Below, in pieces: positions 47,808-62,263 of a stretch of 64,000 nucleotides of DNA (its first letter is position 1; the number at the start of each line of letters is the position of its first letter). Under the pieces are notes generated by a model, which made no database searches, had not been told where the DNA came from, and was given only the letters and a program-made list of their open reading frames with translations. A program made the translations under genes and the position numbers. The stretch spans positions 16,267,018 to 16,331,017 of the forward strand of contig NC_092236.1 in the NCBI RefSeq assembly GCF_036320965.1, given 5' to 3'. The DNA is from Panulirus ornatus (Eukaryota; Arthropoda; Malacostraca; Decapoda; Palinuridae).

Positions 47808-50196
47808 TGCTTGGAGCGTATGAAGGTCATACTTTCTAATAAATCGATAAGGTCAAAGGGCAAGAAGGTCAAAGATGCCATGGAAAGCGAGGCCTTTGCC
47901 CATGCGGATGCCGTACAGTTCAAATAAAGGCGATTCCGAGGACAGAATGCACCGTAATAAATAACACGCAGGTTACAAAGGCAGTTTAGACACTTCCTGC
48001 TAGCAGCCGTTGTCCGCACTTTAAAGAAATGGATCCGAGTTCTGGGGGTCGCCACTCCTTTTCGCATTCGTCTCCTTTCGTACATAAAAATCAAATCAAA
48101 GCTCATCGGGAAAGACTGCGAATCGTGGTATTACAGGAGAACCAAAATGAATGTTTTACATGATCTTCTTTCTGTTTCGCTTCTCTTAAAAGAGATGAAC
48201 TCGTCATACCACATAGAATAAGATGGTAATATGCTTCTTAAATCACGTGTTAGTAAATCTATGCGCCCAGTTCATTCACGTATAACCTTCTCAGGTCATT
48301 AACCCTCAAAAAGCAATGGTGTGAGGAGCACAGACATCTATCAACAGGTATAGAGTTGGATACACTTGCATACTGGCACATGCGTGTCGCATGTAAACCT
48401 CCTCCCTTCAAGATTATCTACATAATATCATATCATCGATTTTTCAACATTCATGATGAAGGCAACAGTGGTGCAGGTACCTCACCTTATTGTGGATCTG
48501 GTCCCTTTTTTTCTCTCCAGGATATACTTGGAATCGGAACCAGAAAAAGATCGCAACCCCAGATGTACCTTGAGGGATAATTACACCTTGGTAATGTGAA
48601 CGAATACCTTTTATCAGACTATTAATACAAAATGAAGAGTAAGAAATATCCGACCGCATTTTAACAAATGAAAACTACGTGGGGTCAGATTCTGTGAGGT
48701 GGTTATCGAGATGTATAACCTCATGGTGTATGAGCTCACCTTAGTACTAAGTATGGCATGGAAAGGAGGAGGAGAGGGAGGAGGGAGAGGAGTAGTAGGA
48801 GGAGGAGGAGGAGGAGGAGAGTGGACGGAATCAAGAAACTTGTCTGGTTTCCATCGTTCAACTTGAACATTATGACCTTAGAGAACAATTCTTATAATCA
48901 AATCGAGGTCTTTCAACGAATCTCATTTGGAAACTTGTGACTTAATATCACACTGGAAACGTAAACAATTTCCATTCTTAAGCACTGTAAAAACTGCATC
49001 GTAATACCGACTTCCTGAACAAACAGTGGCGAAAGTGTGTCAAGACTGACCTTCCATAACATTCTACATCCTGCTACAGTGTAGAGTCCACGACTGAAGG
49101 ATATCATCATCATCTGTACGTACTTGAGGAGTGAGAGAGAGGGGGGGGGAAAAAGAAATCCGTGTGAGTGCCTGATGGAACCAGGTGAGACGGGTATAGA
49201 CGGGAAGGATTCAGAAGAATGTATGACAAACTTCACGGGAAAGAAATCCTACAAAACAGAATCCCAAACGACTATTTCTAAAATGAGTAAACTCAACTAA
49301 AGGAAAGACAAAGTACAATAACCAAGCTTAATCTCAATTACGTTCACCTGATCTTATATACTGACGTCACGTAAATACAAACTTAACCTTGCCGAGCCCA
49401 ACCAAGCTATGTTAATCTCTACAAATCCCCACATTTTATTCAGAAGAGAACTGCCATTAACTGCAGTGGTATAAATATCTTTAGGATCGACTTTCTGCCA
49501 GGGGGATCAAAGGTGGGAGTGTTCCAAAACAGAGAGCCTGTGTACACGAAAATAAACGGGGCACGCGTATCGCACGAAATAAAACTATTTCTCTGTCCAT
49601 TTCCCATCACAGACGTCAGCAGCCTCCCTCAGATTGTCTGCTGGAGATGCAATTTACCGTGGATTACAGCATTGCACATTTTTTCCCCTCCCTTCCACCA
49701 CGATTGCATGAATATTCATCTCCTCCACGCACAGGCGTGACGTTCGGAAGACCTGGGAGAGCTGACCCACTTCCTAGTTTGTACATCCGAAAATGTTGAT
49801 AAGCGATGACGAACTTATTTTTTTTTTCATTTTTTCACCCCGCAACGTTACAAGCAAATATCGAGCGGTGTTGATGTATAAAACTTCCACTGCTGCTTCG
49901 AGGCTCTCATTCTTCGTTTCCCCTCCTAACTTAACGGCGGAATGGACGCCATCAAAAGGTTTTGTAAAAGTAAGAAGATACCTCAGGCAAAGAGGTAAAA
50001 CTTAAAACAAAAAAGAAAAAAAGATATCCAGTCCGGCCGGCAGTCAGGCCTTAGGTAGAAAAAGACACATCACTTGAATTGCAGGAGGTAAAACTGGTTT
50101 AGCTCCGCCAGTAAATTCCAGCTACACCATTTGATGCACTAATGCCTCAAACCCAGGTGCAATTCCTCCCTGCATATTGCGCTTCTCAGGATATGG
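47808..50196. other. 2.4 kb of unassigned sequence
   Basis: No recognised gene. A GGA-rich patch lies at 48762-48822 and a G8 run near 49142. The minus-strand frame 47741-48106 and plus-strand frame 49513-49740 have no known domain. Confidence 0.5.
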
Positions 50197-50322
50197 TACG
50201 CTGGGAATGGAAGCTACGCCTGGGAGTTAATGTTGCGCTGAGAATGGAAGCGACGCCTGGAAGTTAATGTTACGCTGGGAATGGAACTTACGCCTGGGAA
50301 TGAACGTTACGCTGGCAATGAA
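50197..50322. repeat. 37-bp minisatellite, about 3.4 copies
   Basis: Unit contains TACGCTGGGAATGGAAGC and ACGCCTGGGAGTTAATGT. The third and fourth copies shorten. Confidence 0.92.
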
Positions 50323-52737
<2,415 letters not shown>

Positions 52738-52777
<40 letters not shown>

Positions 52778-52812
52778 TGTGTGTGTGTGTATGTGTGTGT
52801 GTGTGTGTGTGT
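52738..52812. repeat. (GT)n microsatellite with AT interruptions
   Basis: GT run with single A substitutions at 52771 and 52791. Confidence 0.96.
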
Positions 52813-53987
52813 TGCTTTAGCGTTAAGGATTTTGGTGTGGGAAGGGCATGTTAAGCGTGTATCCTAAGTGATGCTTAGAATAAATGGTGTTTATTTCAGT
52901 GGGATTGATTGTCCATACAAGGTAAGTCCAGGGCGTAGGTTATATTCGTCTTTGTCTGGGGTTAAAAGGGTGACTGAAGACTTCTTTGGAGAAGCGGACA
53001 TTCAGTTCCGGGTGAGCCATTGTTAAATTGTATGTCGAAGTCCTGCATGATTGTTGTTGCTACTGTGGTGGGGTCTGGATGATGTGATAGCGAGGTAATG
53101 TATCTTTATGCTTTTCTATGCTAGATGTAGCGGGAGGTCTTGTAGGAGGAGAATAAAAAAAAGAGGTGTGCAAAAAGATCTAATTGTATAAATATATTTA
53201 AATGGCAATATACGGACATCAGCAACTTATTTCCACGTCTTCTTCCCGATAAAGTTATTCGAAGAGTGATAACTCTGGGCCAAAGATAGTCCCTAGTGGT
53301 GACTAACTTTCCCATACATAGTTTATTCGGACCTAAAGCACATAGATAACCTCATGATCTCTATAACAAACACATCAGTGTTTGTGAGAGAAACAGTTAA
53401 CGTGAGAAACCGGTTGTGGCAGGGGACTGAACTCTCTTTAGAACACCCGGACTTAAGAGTACGATCACATCCAGAAAGAATTAAAAAGAAAAGATAATCG
53501 CCCCCATTTTTCTTGGACAACTTATACAAACTATATGAAGTAAGTGGGGGTAACAGCTGAATGATATGAATGATATTTGCGAGTAGATTTCCTTTTCTTG
53601 TTTGTCTTTTCTACAACTGTCCACAATAATTTGCACCGAGAACTAGCTGAATTACTCACTACTGGGGAGATGATTTCTTTTTCAAGTGGTGTGCAGGAGG
53701 TAAGGACTGACAATGGGCATCATTAGCAGACGTCATTTATTAATGACTCGATAATCACTTCATTGTTCTCAACACAACGTCCAGGTCCTCAGGCAGGCAA
53801 ATTTTCCCGCCAGTGCCCTCACATTTGTGAAAGAAATGGAAGCACGATTTATAAAAGATGATGAATGATGGTTCATGTCTCTGGTTTCTAAAAGTGTTTC
53901 TGTCGTTTCCTGTTTTATACTCTCGCTCTCAGTGTGCTTTGGACAACTACATTACTCCTGCACGTTCATATTTCCCCATCAAATGTG

Positions 53988-53989
<2 letters not shown>
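52813..53989. other. 1.2 kb of unassigned sequence
   Basis: No gene or repeat family recognised. Confidence 0.5.

Positions 53990-54041
<52 letters not shown>
53990..54041. repeat. (CA)n microsatellite forming the tail of a minus-strand SINE
   Basis: On the SINE's strand this is (GT)n at its 3' end, as at 14256. Confidence 0.96.
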
Positions 54042-54043
<2 letters not shown>

Positions 54044-54193
54044 ATCAGCCTCAGCCAGGTACCCATGTATCGACCAGCCCCAGAGAGAGAGGATGAACGC
54101 CTGGGTTAGGTGTAGACCGACTGCTGCGCACAGGATTCGAACCCTAGCCGTACTGAATCATGGTCAGTATCGCAGTCCACTACACCACGATGG

Positions 54194-54195
<2 letters not shown>
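54042..54195 (-). mobile_element. tRNA-derived SINE (type 1)
   Basis: On the minus strand: A box TGGTGTAGTGG (about 54178-54188), B box GGGTTCGAATCC (about 54136-54147), then GCGCAGCAGTCGG, AACCCAGGCGTTCATCC, GGGGCTGGTCGATACATGGG and TACCTGGCTGAGGCTG, ending at the simple repeat. This is the clearest copy of the type 1 SINE. It also has the same flanks as the copy at 14088: (CA)n on its 5' side and (GT)n on its 3' side. Confidence 0.8.

Positions 54196-54252
<57 letters not shown>
54196..54252. repeat. (GT)n microsatellite at the 5' side of the SINE
   Basis: GT run of about 28 units on the plus strand. Confidence 0.96.
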
Positions 54253-54254
<2 letters not shown>

Positions 54255-54309
54255 TTATGTATATTTCAGTGACAGTATACTTGTGCGTACGTAAATAAAG
54301 CAATACCCA

Positions 54310-54333
54310 AACACACAAACACACACACACACA

Positions 54334-54399
<66 letters not shown>
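54310..54399. repeat. (CA)n(GT)n inverted microsatellite
   Basis: CA units (54310-54336) meet GT units (54336-54399) at CACGTG, giving a palindrome with arms of at least 18 bp and no loop. Confidence 0.95.
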
Positions 54400-54402
<3 letters not shown>

Positions 54403-54506
54403 TGTGAGGCAAGCTTCGCGCTTCATATATCACAGAGACAAAAAGCATCAACAGCTTGCCTCGCCTGCCTGGTGGCCCACAGCCCGGCCATCACTTTACT
54501 GCCGCC

Positions 54507-54549
54507 TGCAGCAGCAGCAGCAGCAGCAGCTCCCCTCCTCCTCCTCCTC
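54507..54549. repeat. (CAG)n and (CTC)n trinucleotide arrays
   Basis: Eight CAG units, then CTCCCC, then five CTC units. Poly-Gln, Ala or Ser frames over it are not genes. Confidence 0.94.
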
Positions 54550-54978
54550 ATTACCACAAAGTCCCTCACATATATCTTTTCTCCTTCCTTTCTGACAAAC
54601 AGTACCCGGCGGGCTCCTCCAAACACCCCACAGCCCCCCATGACCTTGTGAGCGTTCTGAGTACAATCTTCCGGATCGCACGGCTGACAACGCCGACATA
54701 ATTCATCTTCTCCTAACTTCTTTATTCCATGTGGAATCGCGTGTTTTTTTCTCTACGTGCAGCTTATACCTGAGCACGGCCGTGAGAAAATGTCCTGTAG
54801 TGTGTTGTACCGCCGGGGGTAATAACATTCGTACTACTGTGAGGGAGAGGACGTTGTCTGTTGTGAATGGTTAATATTATGCTGGCCTTGTACACGGGCT
54901 CCCGCTGGATCACATATTAACATGGACACAGCCAGGACATGGGTACATATTGTCATTACCTGACTAATAAAACTTTCA

Positions 54979-54979
<1 letters not shown>

Positions 54980-55059
<80 letters not shown>
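54980..55059. repeat. (TA)n microsatellite
   Basis: TA run of about 80 bp. No mobile element recognised next to it. Confidence 0.97.
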
Positions 55060-55067
<8 letters not shown>

Positions 55068-55509
55068 ATGGCTGACCACCTTCATAACTTTCCGTGATAA
55101 ATGAAGTTTAAAACTTAAACTCAATGTCATGTAACTCACTCCCATATCAAAGTTCAAGCATTATGTAGTGTCGTGCTTGTAGAGAGTGGGATTCCGGGAA
55201 GCATTTTCCGTAGGCCTTAGGGGGCAACGGCTATTACCAAATACGTCTCGAAGTACTATACTGTGGATGATCAAACCAGAGGAACGTACTCTTTTATCTC
55301 TCACACCGCCAGCGTAAACTAATTAATCACATCGTCTCGATCAGTTTCGGAGCAAGACAGATCTTAACCTTCTTTCAAACACCCTGATCGATTTTCACTT
55401 CTGATCTTCGCATACAGATGAGAGATGGTTATGAAAGGATACTTATAAATCGCCCTTACTCTCAGTCACTGAAACAACACAAAGAAAGTTGATGTTAAAG
55501 ACGCGTGGG
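55060..55509. other. unassigned sequence
   Basis: No recognised feature. Confidence 0.5.
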
Positions 55510-55770
55510 GTACCAAACCGCTCCTACTACCAGCCCACGAACGGATACAAGGAAAATGCTTACGTGGTGCAACATCGAACGGACGGCCTCTACACCTAGC
55601 CATTAGAAAAATACAAGGTTGCCGTCGTAAAGAGCGCTATCAAACCGCCTCTACATCTGGCCATTAAAGTAATACAAGGTTGGAGTCTCGAGGGGGCGAT
55701 ATCACACGCCCTTACCACAGGCCATCGAGATAATGCAAGGACGGTGCCACGATGAGCGGGAAATCGAATG
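55510..55770. repeat. 62-bp degenerate minisatellite, about four copies
   Basis: Copies begin near 55518, 55582, 55646 and 55708. Each has CCTCTACA or CCCTTACC, then GGCCAT and AATACAAGG or AATGCAAGG, about 20 bp apart. Confidence 0.8.
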
Positions 55771-56466
55771 CCGCGCAAATCGTCTACGTAAGCCACAGGA
55801 AGCACTTTTACGTTAATTAGGGCTTTACTGTATATCAAACGAGTAATTGAGGTCATTCCCAATGGCTTCTGTTGTTTCAGATGTGGCGAACACTGCGTTG
55901 GTTATTACTGTACGGATATTTCATGTCTTGTGCTTGCTGACGTAGATGAGATTGCTTCCACTGTGAAATAGATTCTCAGAATTTGTGGACGAATTCAGAA
56001 AGGCGCTGTGTTCGTAGATGGTCTTCAGATATTCGGGATTTAATTGCATACAGTATGAATAACCGAGGTCTTTACTAAGGGGTTTTGTCCGGTTATTGTG
56101 TACCTGATATAGTTACGGCGTATATACATTATGGAGTTCACTGATGTACGATACGGGTAAATGAAGTTCCAGTGGAAGCCAGGAAATTCAACTGGATTTA
56201 TGTACCTGTTAATGCGGGTTTAGGCTGGAGAGTTGGGCAGTCAGAGTAGGTATGACTTGAGGTCCTGGCTGGCTGCTCTGAACTTCTTCACGGCGCTGTC
56301 AGGTACACTGAATCATTCGTCATGTTCTGTAGAGCTGAAATGAATTTGAACAGTGTCTTGTCTGTCAAGGAGTTGCGAGGTATATACGTTATGAAACCAT
56401 GTGTAATCACTGCTGGTCCATTAACAGTAGGTCTGTATAGGTTATTTGTTGCTGGTTAGTAATCTT
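55771..56466. other. unassigned sequence
   Basis: No gene. Loose repetition of GATATATACGTTATG-like phrases. Confidence 0.45.
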
Positions 56467-57160
56467 GGACTTTTATTTCACTCTTGTGTGGTTACCTTGG
56501 AGTATACACCACTCTTGTGTGGTTACCTTGGAGTATACACCACTATTGTGTGGTTACCTCGGACATTACTCCACTCTTGTGTGGTTAGGTTAGGGTTTAA
56601 TCCACTCTTGTGTTGTTGCCTTTGACTTTACTTCACTCTTGTGTGGTTACCTTGGGGTTTACTCCACTCCTGTGTGGTTACCTTGGACATTACTCCACTC
56701 TTGTGGTGTTACCTTGGACACTACTCCACTCTTGTGGTGTTACCTTGGACACTACTCCACTCTTGTGTGGTTACCTTGGACTTCACTCTACTCTTGTGTA
56801 GTTACCTTGAACCTTTACTCCACTCTTGTGTGGCTGACTTGGACTTTATTCTACTCCTGTGTGGTTACCTTGTGTTTCACCGCCCTCCTGTGTAATTACT
56901 TTGGGTTTCACTGCACTCGTGTGGTTACCTTGGGTTCCGTCGCTCCCTTGTGTGGTTACCTTGGGTTCCGTCGCTCCCTTGTGTGGTTACCTTGGGTTCC
57001 GTCGCTCCCTTGTGTGGTTACCTTGGGTTCCGTCGCTCCCTTGTGTGGTTACCTTGGGTTCCGTCGCTCCCTTGTGTGGTTACCTTGGGTTCCGTCGCTC
57101 CCTTGTGTGGTTACCTTGGGTTTCAACACTCTTGTGCGGTCACCTTGGTTTTCAAATAGG
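56467..57160. repeat. 31-bp minisatellite, about 22 copies
   Basis: Unit GGTTACCTTGG plus a variable middle and CTCTTGTGT. Copies from 56941 to 57118 are six nearly perfect repeats of CGCTCCCTTGTGTGGTTACC plus TTGGGTTCCGT at exactly 31 bp, a recent homogenised block inside an older array. Because 31 is not a multiple of three, frames through it cycle (56639-57175). Confidence 0.95.
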
Positions 57161-57231
57161 TCATTGTGTGGATAAGCCAAGTCTCACTAATGCATCTTTT
57201 GTGTTTACCTCGGGATACACCGAGCTGTGTG
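57161..57231. other. junction between the 31-bp and 33-bp arrays
   Basis: Short transition with half-recognisable units (TGTGTTTACCTCGGGATACA, GTGTGGTTGGTTACC). Confidence 0.6.
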
Positions 57232-58475
57232 GTTGGTTACCTTAGGCTTCATCTGGTCGGTTATATTAGTTACCTTAGGTGCGTCTGGTCGGTTACATTG
57301 GTTACCTTAGGCTTCATCTGGTCAGTTATATTAGTTACCTTAGGTGCATCTGGTCGGTTACATTGGTTACCTTAGGCTTCATCTGGTCGGTTATATTAGT
57401 TACCTTAGATGCATCTGGTCGGTTACATTGGTTACCTTAGGCTTCATCTTGTCGGTTATATTGGTTACAATAGGTTAAAGTGGTCCTTTATATTGGTTAT
57501 ATTTGGTTTCATTCGCTCGGTAACACTGGTTACCTTATGTTCTATCTAGTTGGTTATATTGATTACCTTAGGTTTCATCCAGTTGGTTATATTGATTACC
57601 TTAGGTTTCATCCAGTTGGTTATATTGATTACCTTAGGTTTCATCCAGTTGGTTATATTGATTACCTTAGATTTCATCCCGTTTGTTACACTAATCACCT
57701 TAGATTTCATCCAGTTGGTTATATTGATTACCTTATGTTTCATCTAGTTGGTTATATTGATTACTTTAGGTTTCATCAAGCTGGTTATATCGATTACCTT
57801 AGGATTCATCCAGTTGGTTACATTGATTACCTTAGGTTTCATCCAGTTGGTTACAGTGATTACCTTAGATTTCATCACGTTGGTTACATTGATTACCTTT
57901 GGTTTCATCCAGTTGGTTACAGTGATTACCTTAGGTTTGATCCAGTTGGTTATATTGATTACTTTAGGTTTCATCAAGTTGGTTATATCGATTACCTTAG
58001 GATTCATCCAGTTGGTTACATTGATTACCTTAGGTTTCATCCAGTTGGTTACAGTGATTACCTTAGATTTCATCCCGTTGGTTACATTGATTACTTTAGG
58101 TTTCATCCAGTTAGTTACAGTGATTACCTTAGGTTTCATCCCATTGGTTCTATTGATTACCTCAGGTTTCATCCAGTTGGTTATATTGATTACCTTAGGC
58201 TTCATCCCGTTGGTTACAGTGATTACCTTAAGTTTCATCCCGTTGGTTACAGTGATTACCTTAAGATTTCATCCCGTTGGTTACAGTGATTACCTTAAGT
58301 TTCATTCCGTTGGTTACAGTGATTACCTTAAGTTTCATCCCGTTGGTTATATTGATTACCTTAGGCTTCATCCCGTTGGTTACAGTGATTACCTTAGATT
58401 TCATCCAGTTGGTTACAGTGATTACCTTAAGATTTCATCCCGTTGGTTATACTGATTACCTTAGGTTTCACTGGG
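57232..58475. repeat. 33-bp minisatellite, about 37 copies
   Basis: Unit contains TTAGGTTTCATCCAGTTGG and TTATATTGATTACC. The first part (57232-57470) alternates 33-bp and 32-bp subtypes (TTAGGCTTCATCTGGTCGG, TTAGGTGCATCTGGTCGG) as a 65-bp dimer. Later copies vary by GTTACAGTGATTACC and CCCGTTGG. As 33 is a multiple of three, two plus frames and one minus frame stay open for hundreds of codons, the longest being 269 codons at 57480-58289 with an 11-residue repeat (YIDYLRFHPVG). No evidence of translation. Confidence 0.96.
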
Positions 58476-58722
58476 TTGCTGTCACTAGGCTGCGGTAACA
58501 CCATGTGGCTACCATGTGTTCAAGTGTAGGTGTCCTCTCACACAGCGGGGTTTAACAGGATGTGTCCGGTATTTATCCGGGGTGGATATTATGCGTTCCA
58601 TCAACGTTTGGCCGGTAAACACCGCAGTTAATCGGGTTGCTATAAGCGTGTTGTGTAGTTAATAAGCTTTCCCCTGGTATGTTGTGCGAGTAATCGCTGC
58701 TTCGCTGATGTGTGGTCAACTT

Positions 58723-58728
<6 letters not shown>
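58476..58728. other. unassigned sequence
   Basis: Nothing recognised. Confidence 0.5.

Positions 58729-58785
<57 letters not shown>
58729..58785. repeat. (CT)n microsatellite
   Basis: CT run of about 28 units. T15-17 run nearby at 58830-58846. Confidence 0.97.
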
Positions 58786-58788
<3 letters not shown>

Positions 58789-59293
58789 ACTGTGAAGGTA
58801 GTACAATGGTCTTTGCTGGTATTTACGTTTTTTTTTTTTTTTTTTCTGTGGTTCTTTGGGTAGGTACGGTGCGGTTCATTTCGGCTTCACCGAGTTATCT
58901 CATAATCGACAGAGGTTTTAAAAGTTGATGGCGTAACCCCTTGAAACAGGAGGATGGGAGGTTGTTTCCTCTGCAAGAAACTGTGTGATACGTCGGGTGG
59001 TGTGGCGTTAATCAGAGGGGTCGCTGGCTCCTCTGCGGTCGTTTTAATTCTTCACCAGGCGGCGGTGTGTGGTTCAGAAAAGTATAAGTGGCCATTGTAC
59101 GGTTAATCGGGGTTGTGTTGTGGTGGGCGGTGGTAAGGTTCAGCCAGAGGTCAGGGTCGGACGGACGGACGGGGGCTCAGAGTCAAGGGTTTCCCCCGGT
59201 GCCCTTGTTGCTGTGTGTGCCATTTGTCCCTCTGGGGTTCTCAGCTGTATCTAATTTAAGGTTTCGTGGTTTGGCTGCGGTTCTTTTGCCTTG

Positions 59294-59296
<3 letters not shown>

Positions 59297-59355
<59 letters not shown>
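59297..59355. repeat. (GT)n microsatellite
   Basis: GT run of about 29 units. Confidence 0.97.
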
Positions 59356-59365
<10 letters not shown>

Positions 59366-59689
59366 CCCCATCCATCTAACTGTCACTACCACACACAAAA
59401 AGTTTAGATACATGCACATATATTACTGGACGAGTATAAATGCCAATTCTTTAGTCCACGAAGCAAGACGGAAGTTCTGTAAGTATCGTTATTGTTGAAG
59501 TAAAAGGTGATTAGAAGATTACACACTTGTCCTTGGTGAAGGGTTGAAGCCAGAGAAGAAGCCAAGTTGGTCTGTTGATCCGTCATTCTGCGGTCATTAT
59601 ATTGGTATGACCCGAGGTGGTGGGCCCACACTGGGTAGCAAAGCACTGTATTTAATGGCGTTGGTCTGGTGTTGTAGACGTCCATCTGA

Positions 59690-60045
59690 AGTGTTGTTGA
59701 TGGTGCCGGTTGTGACGGTTGGTGGGTCTGGCGGTGTTGGTGATGTTGTTGGCTGTGATGGTAAGTAATGCGGGCGGTGGTGGAGGAGTTGTTGGTTGTG
59801 CTGGTGAGTTATACAGGTGGCGTTGGAGAAGTGTCTTGGTTGTGATGAATATATTATTTTTCTTTTAGCTCTGGTGGTGTTGGTGATGGTGGTACTGGCT
59901 GATGGCGCGAGCGTTGTTGGCGATGATGGAGATGATGACTGGCACTACTGGACTGTGGTGTTGGTGGTGGAGGAGGTGTTCTGTCCCGGTGGTTAAGGAG
60001 ATGACTTGTGGTGACACTGGTGATGGCAACGGTCAGGCATACTGG
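59690..60045. repeat. GTG/GTT-rich low-complexity region
   Basis: Recurring GGTGTTGGTGATG and GGTGGTGG phrases. G/T-rich on the plus strand, giving Val/Gly frames of no value as genes. Confidence 0.7.
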
Positions 60046-60225
60046 TGGTGATGGTTGGCACTGTTCTTGAAATCGACGGTGCTTATGTAGGGTGATGTTG
60101 GTTGGCACTGTTGTCACTGTTACCGGAATCGACGTCGATTATGTGGGTGGTGCCGGCTGACGCTGCTGTCAATGTTCCAGGAATCGACTGCGATGATTAT
60201 GTTGGTGTTGTGGTGGTTGTGGTGG
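60046..60225. repeat. degenerate ~60-bp tandem repeat, three copies
   Basis: AATCGACGGTGCTTATGT, AATCGACGTCGATTATGT and AATCGACTGCGATGATTATG recur about 60 bp apart, each preceded by a CACTGTT or CAATGTTC block. Confidence 0.65.
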
Positions 60226-60294
60226 CAAGTGATTTTTGCCTCCCATCTTCCCTCCACGGCGCCCAGGAGTTGGACGGAGGATTGTTTTCGGCGA

Positions 60295-60295
<1 letters not shown>

Positions 60296-60346
<51 letters not shown>

Positions 60347-60379
60347 AGGGCGAAGGAGTTTGGGGGGGGGGGGGGGGGG
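60296..60379. repeat. (GT)n microsatellite and G17 homopolymer
   Basis: GT run to 60345, then an unbroken run of 17 G at 60362-60378. The G-run could form G-quadruplex-type structures. Confidence 0.95.
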
Positions 60380-61247
60380 ACAGAAGTGCAGGCGGACGGG
60401 TTTGAGTCGTCCAGTTGGTCACACTCTAATGGTTTCTGTTTATGTTTAACATTATCAATCGATCGCCGACGTCGGCATACATGCACTGTTTGCAACCCTG
60501 GCCGCTCCCTCGCCACCACACCACACGGTAGACTGTGATTTCAAGGTCAAAGGGCGGCGAGGTCATGCGCGTCATGGTACTCGTTCGTCGTTCGGCTGGA
60601 AATACAATTACGGAGCCCCACAGCTGACACCCAAGTGGGCTGGCTGGCTGGCTGTCGGCCTTTTCCTCAATCGTCTCGTTAAAGACATGGTACGTTCTGT
60701 GAGGGGGCTGGGGGCTGCTTCCCGCTGATGTAGTCCTGTTCACGGTTATGACTGTGGCTGTGGTATATATACTTCAGGGTTACTGACAATGGTGATGTTG
60801 TGGGGCTATGGTTGTGGCTATGGTTGTGTTGTGATGGTTAGCTTGTGGATCCAATGGTGGTGTGGGTGACCAGATATCATTTGCGTGATGGTCTCTATCA
60901 TGGGATCTAGTTTTTGTTATTTTTCCTCCTCCCCCATTCCTTTAAGATATGCTGGCCAAATGGCTTATTATTCTCGGCGTCTGCAATTATCGTCATTACT
61001 CTTACGATTCTTTGTCTTGTGATGATATAGATATCACTGAGAAGCCATTCATTCTTCCAGTCCACATTTGACAGTGGTAATTCGTTCCGATGCTGCGGCC
61101 GAGGGAGATATCAAATTATTTTTTTTCTCTTAGTATTCCTCACAACAGGCATAGAAAAAAAAAGGCTGGTCGACCCATTCGTGTCGCTAGCTACTATAGG
61201 CATGATCGGTGTATCGAGTGACATTTGGGTCTCTGTTAACACCCCAG

Positions 61248-61248
<1 letters not shown>
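60380..61248. other. unassigned sequence
   Basis: No gene. GGCT units at 60638-60654; GTGGCTATGGTTGTG phrases near 60790-60850. Confidence 0.5.

Positions 61249-61291
<43 letters not shown>
61249..61291. repeat. (CA)n microsatellite
   Basis: CA run of about 21 units. Confidence 0.97.
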
Positions 61292-61293
<2 letters not shown>

Positions 61294-61384
61294 TCAGATT
61301 CTGAGAGGAGAATGAATGGAAAAAAGAGAGCTTTTCGACATGACACAGAAGCATTATCTGCGCCAGTCTATTGAGGAACCAACC

Positions 61385-61386
<2 letters not shown>

Positions 61387-61469
<83 letters not shown>
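61387..61469. repeat. (GA)n microsatellite
   Basis: GA run of about 41 units, the longest pure GA array here. Confidence 0.97.
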
Positions 61470-61472
<3 letters not shown>

Positions 61473-62116
61473 GGATCCTTCATCTGCGTTGGAATTGGTA
61501 CTTACACAAGCAGCATCGGAGGTTGAGAGCATTGTATATAAACCACCAATGTTGTTGAAGAGATTGTTGTTGGGCTGGTAGCCCAGGGGAAATCATAGGG
61601 AGGGAACAATATAGTGGAGGTAATACATAATGATATAGGTAAGAGCCTCAACTGTATGAAATGGGAAGGTGTTCCGAATACAGATGACACTGAGTGAGTC
61701 CCGAGGTACAGAGCGCTGTGTAGTTTATATCCGTACTGTGTACATGTTTGGATGGATTACGGATGAAAGGCCACAATATTATGAAATAAACTGAGACGTA
61801 TGATATGAACTGATATAAGATGTGAAGAAGTGAATGAAAAAAGTGAGATAAGCGAAAGACTTGGTTTATTAAAGTCGCAGATTTGATAGAAAATATCATG
61901 TGAAGATTAGGAGGGAGGAGGGAGGAGAGGCAGAGTGAGGAACAACTCATAAAATTAAGGATATTTAGAAAACGTTTCATCATTTCACCAGAGACTAATC
62001 AAAAATGCTAAACAACATTCCTGCAACACAAGCTGATCGTGGGGAAATTTTCAGGAACGCGGAAGGGAAACACGTGAATTAATGAACGATAAATTTCAAT
62101 CTGAGTTTTTAAATGA

Positions 62117-62118
<2 letters not shown>
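61470..62118. other. unassigned AT-rich sequence
   Basis: No recognised gene or repeat family. Confidence 0.5.

Positions 62119-62147
<29 letters not shown>
62119..62147. repeat. (CA)n microsatellite
   Basis: Short CA run. Confidence 0.95.
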
Positions 62148-62204
62148 ACCCTGGAGGTGGATGGTAATCTGAATGGATAAAGGTTGGATGAAACTGTTGT
62201 TGCT

Positions 62205-62263
62205 GAGGAGGAGGAGGAGGAGGAGGAGGAGGAGGAGGAGGAGGAGGAGGAGGAGGAGGAGGA
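62205..62263. repeat. (GGA)n trinucleotide array
   Basis: About 19 pure GAG units. It gives poly-Arg and poly-Leu frames that are not genes. Confidence 0.96.

Noticed and set aside
54136..54190. Functional tRNA gene on the minus strand
   Set aside because: Same reason: tRNA-like head of a SINE with a shared body and simple-repeat tail.
54456..54701. Poly-Ser/poly-Gln frames resembling transcription factor activation domains
   Set aside because: They arise from short CAG and CTC arrays; flanking codons show no domain and several frames are equally open.
57480..58289. 269-codon open frame with 11-residue repeats as a repetitive protein gene
   Set aside because: It is the direct reading of a 33-bp minisatellite, with equally open frames in another plus frame and on the minus strand. 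No start context or independent sequence.
60362..60378. G17 run as a regulatory quadruplex
   Set aside because: A homopolymer next to a microsatellite; no gene nearby to regulate, and homopolymer length is error-prone.
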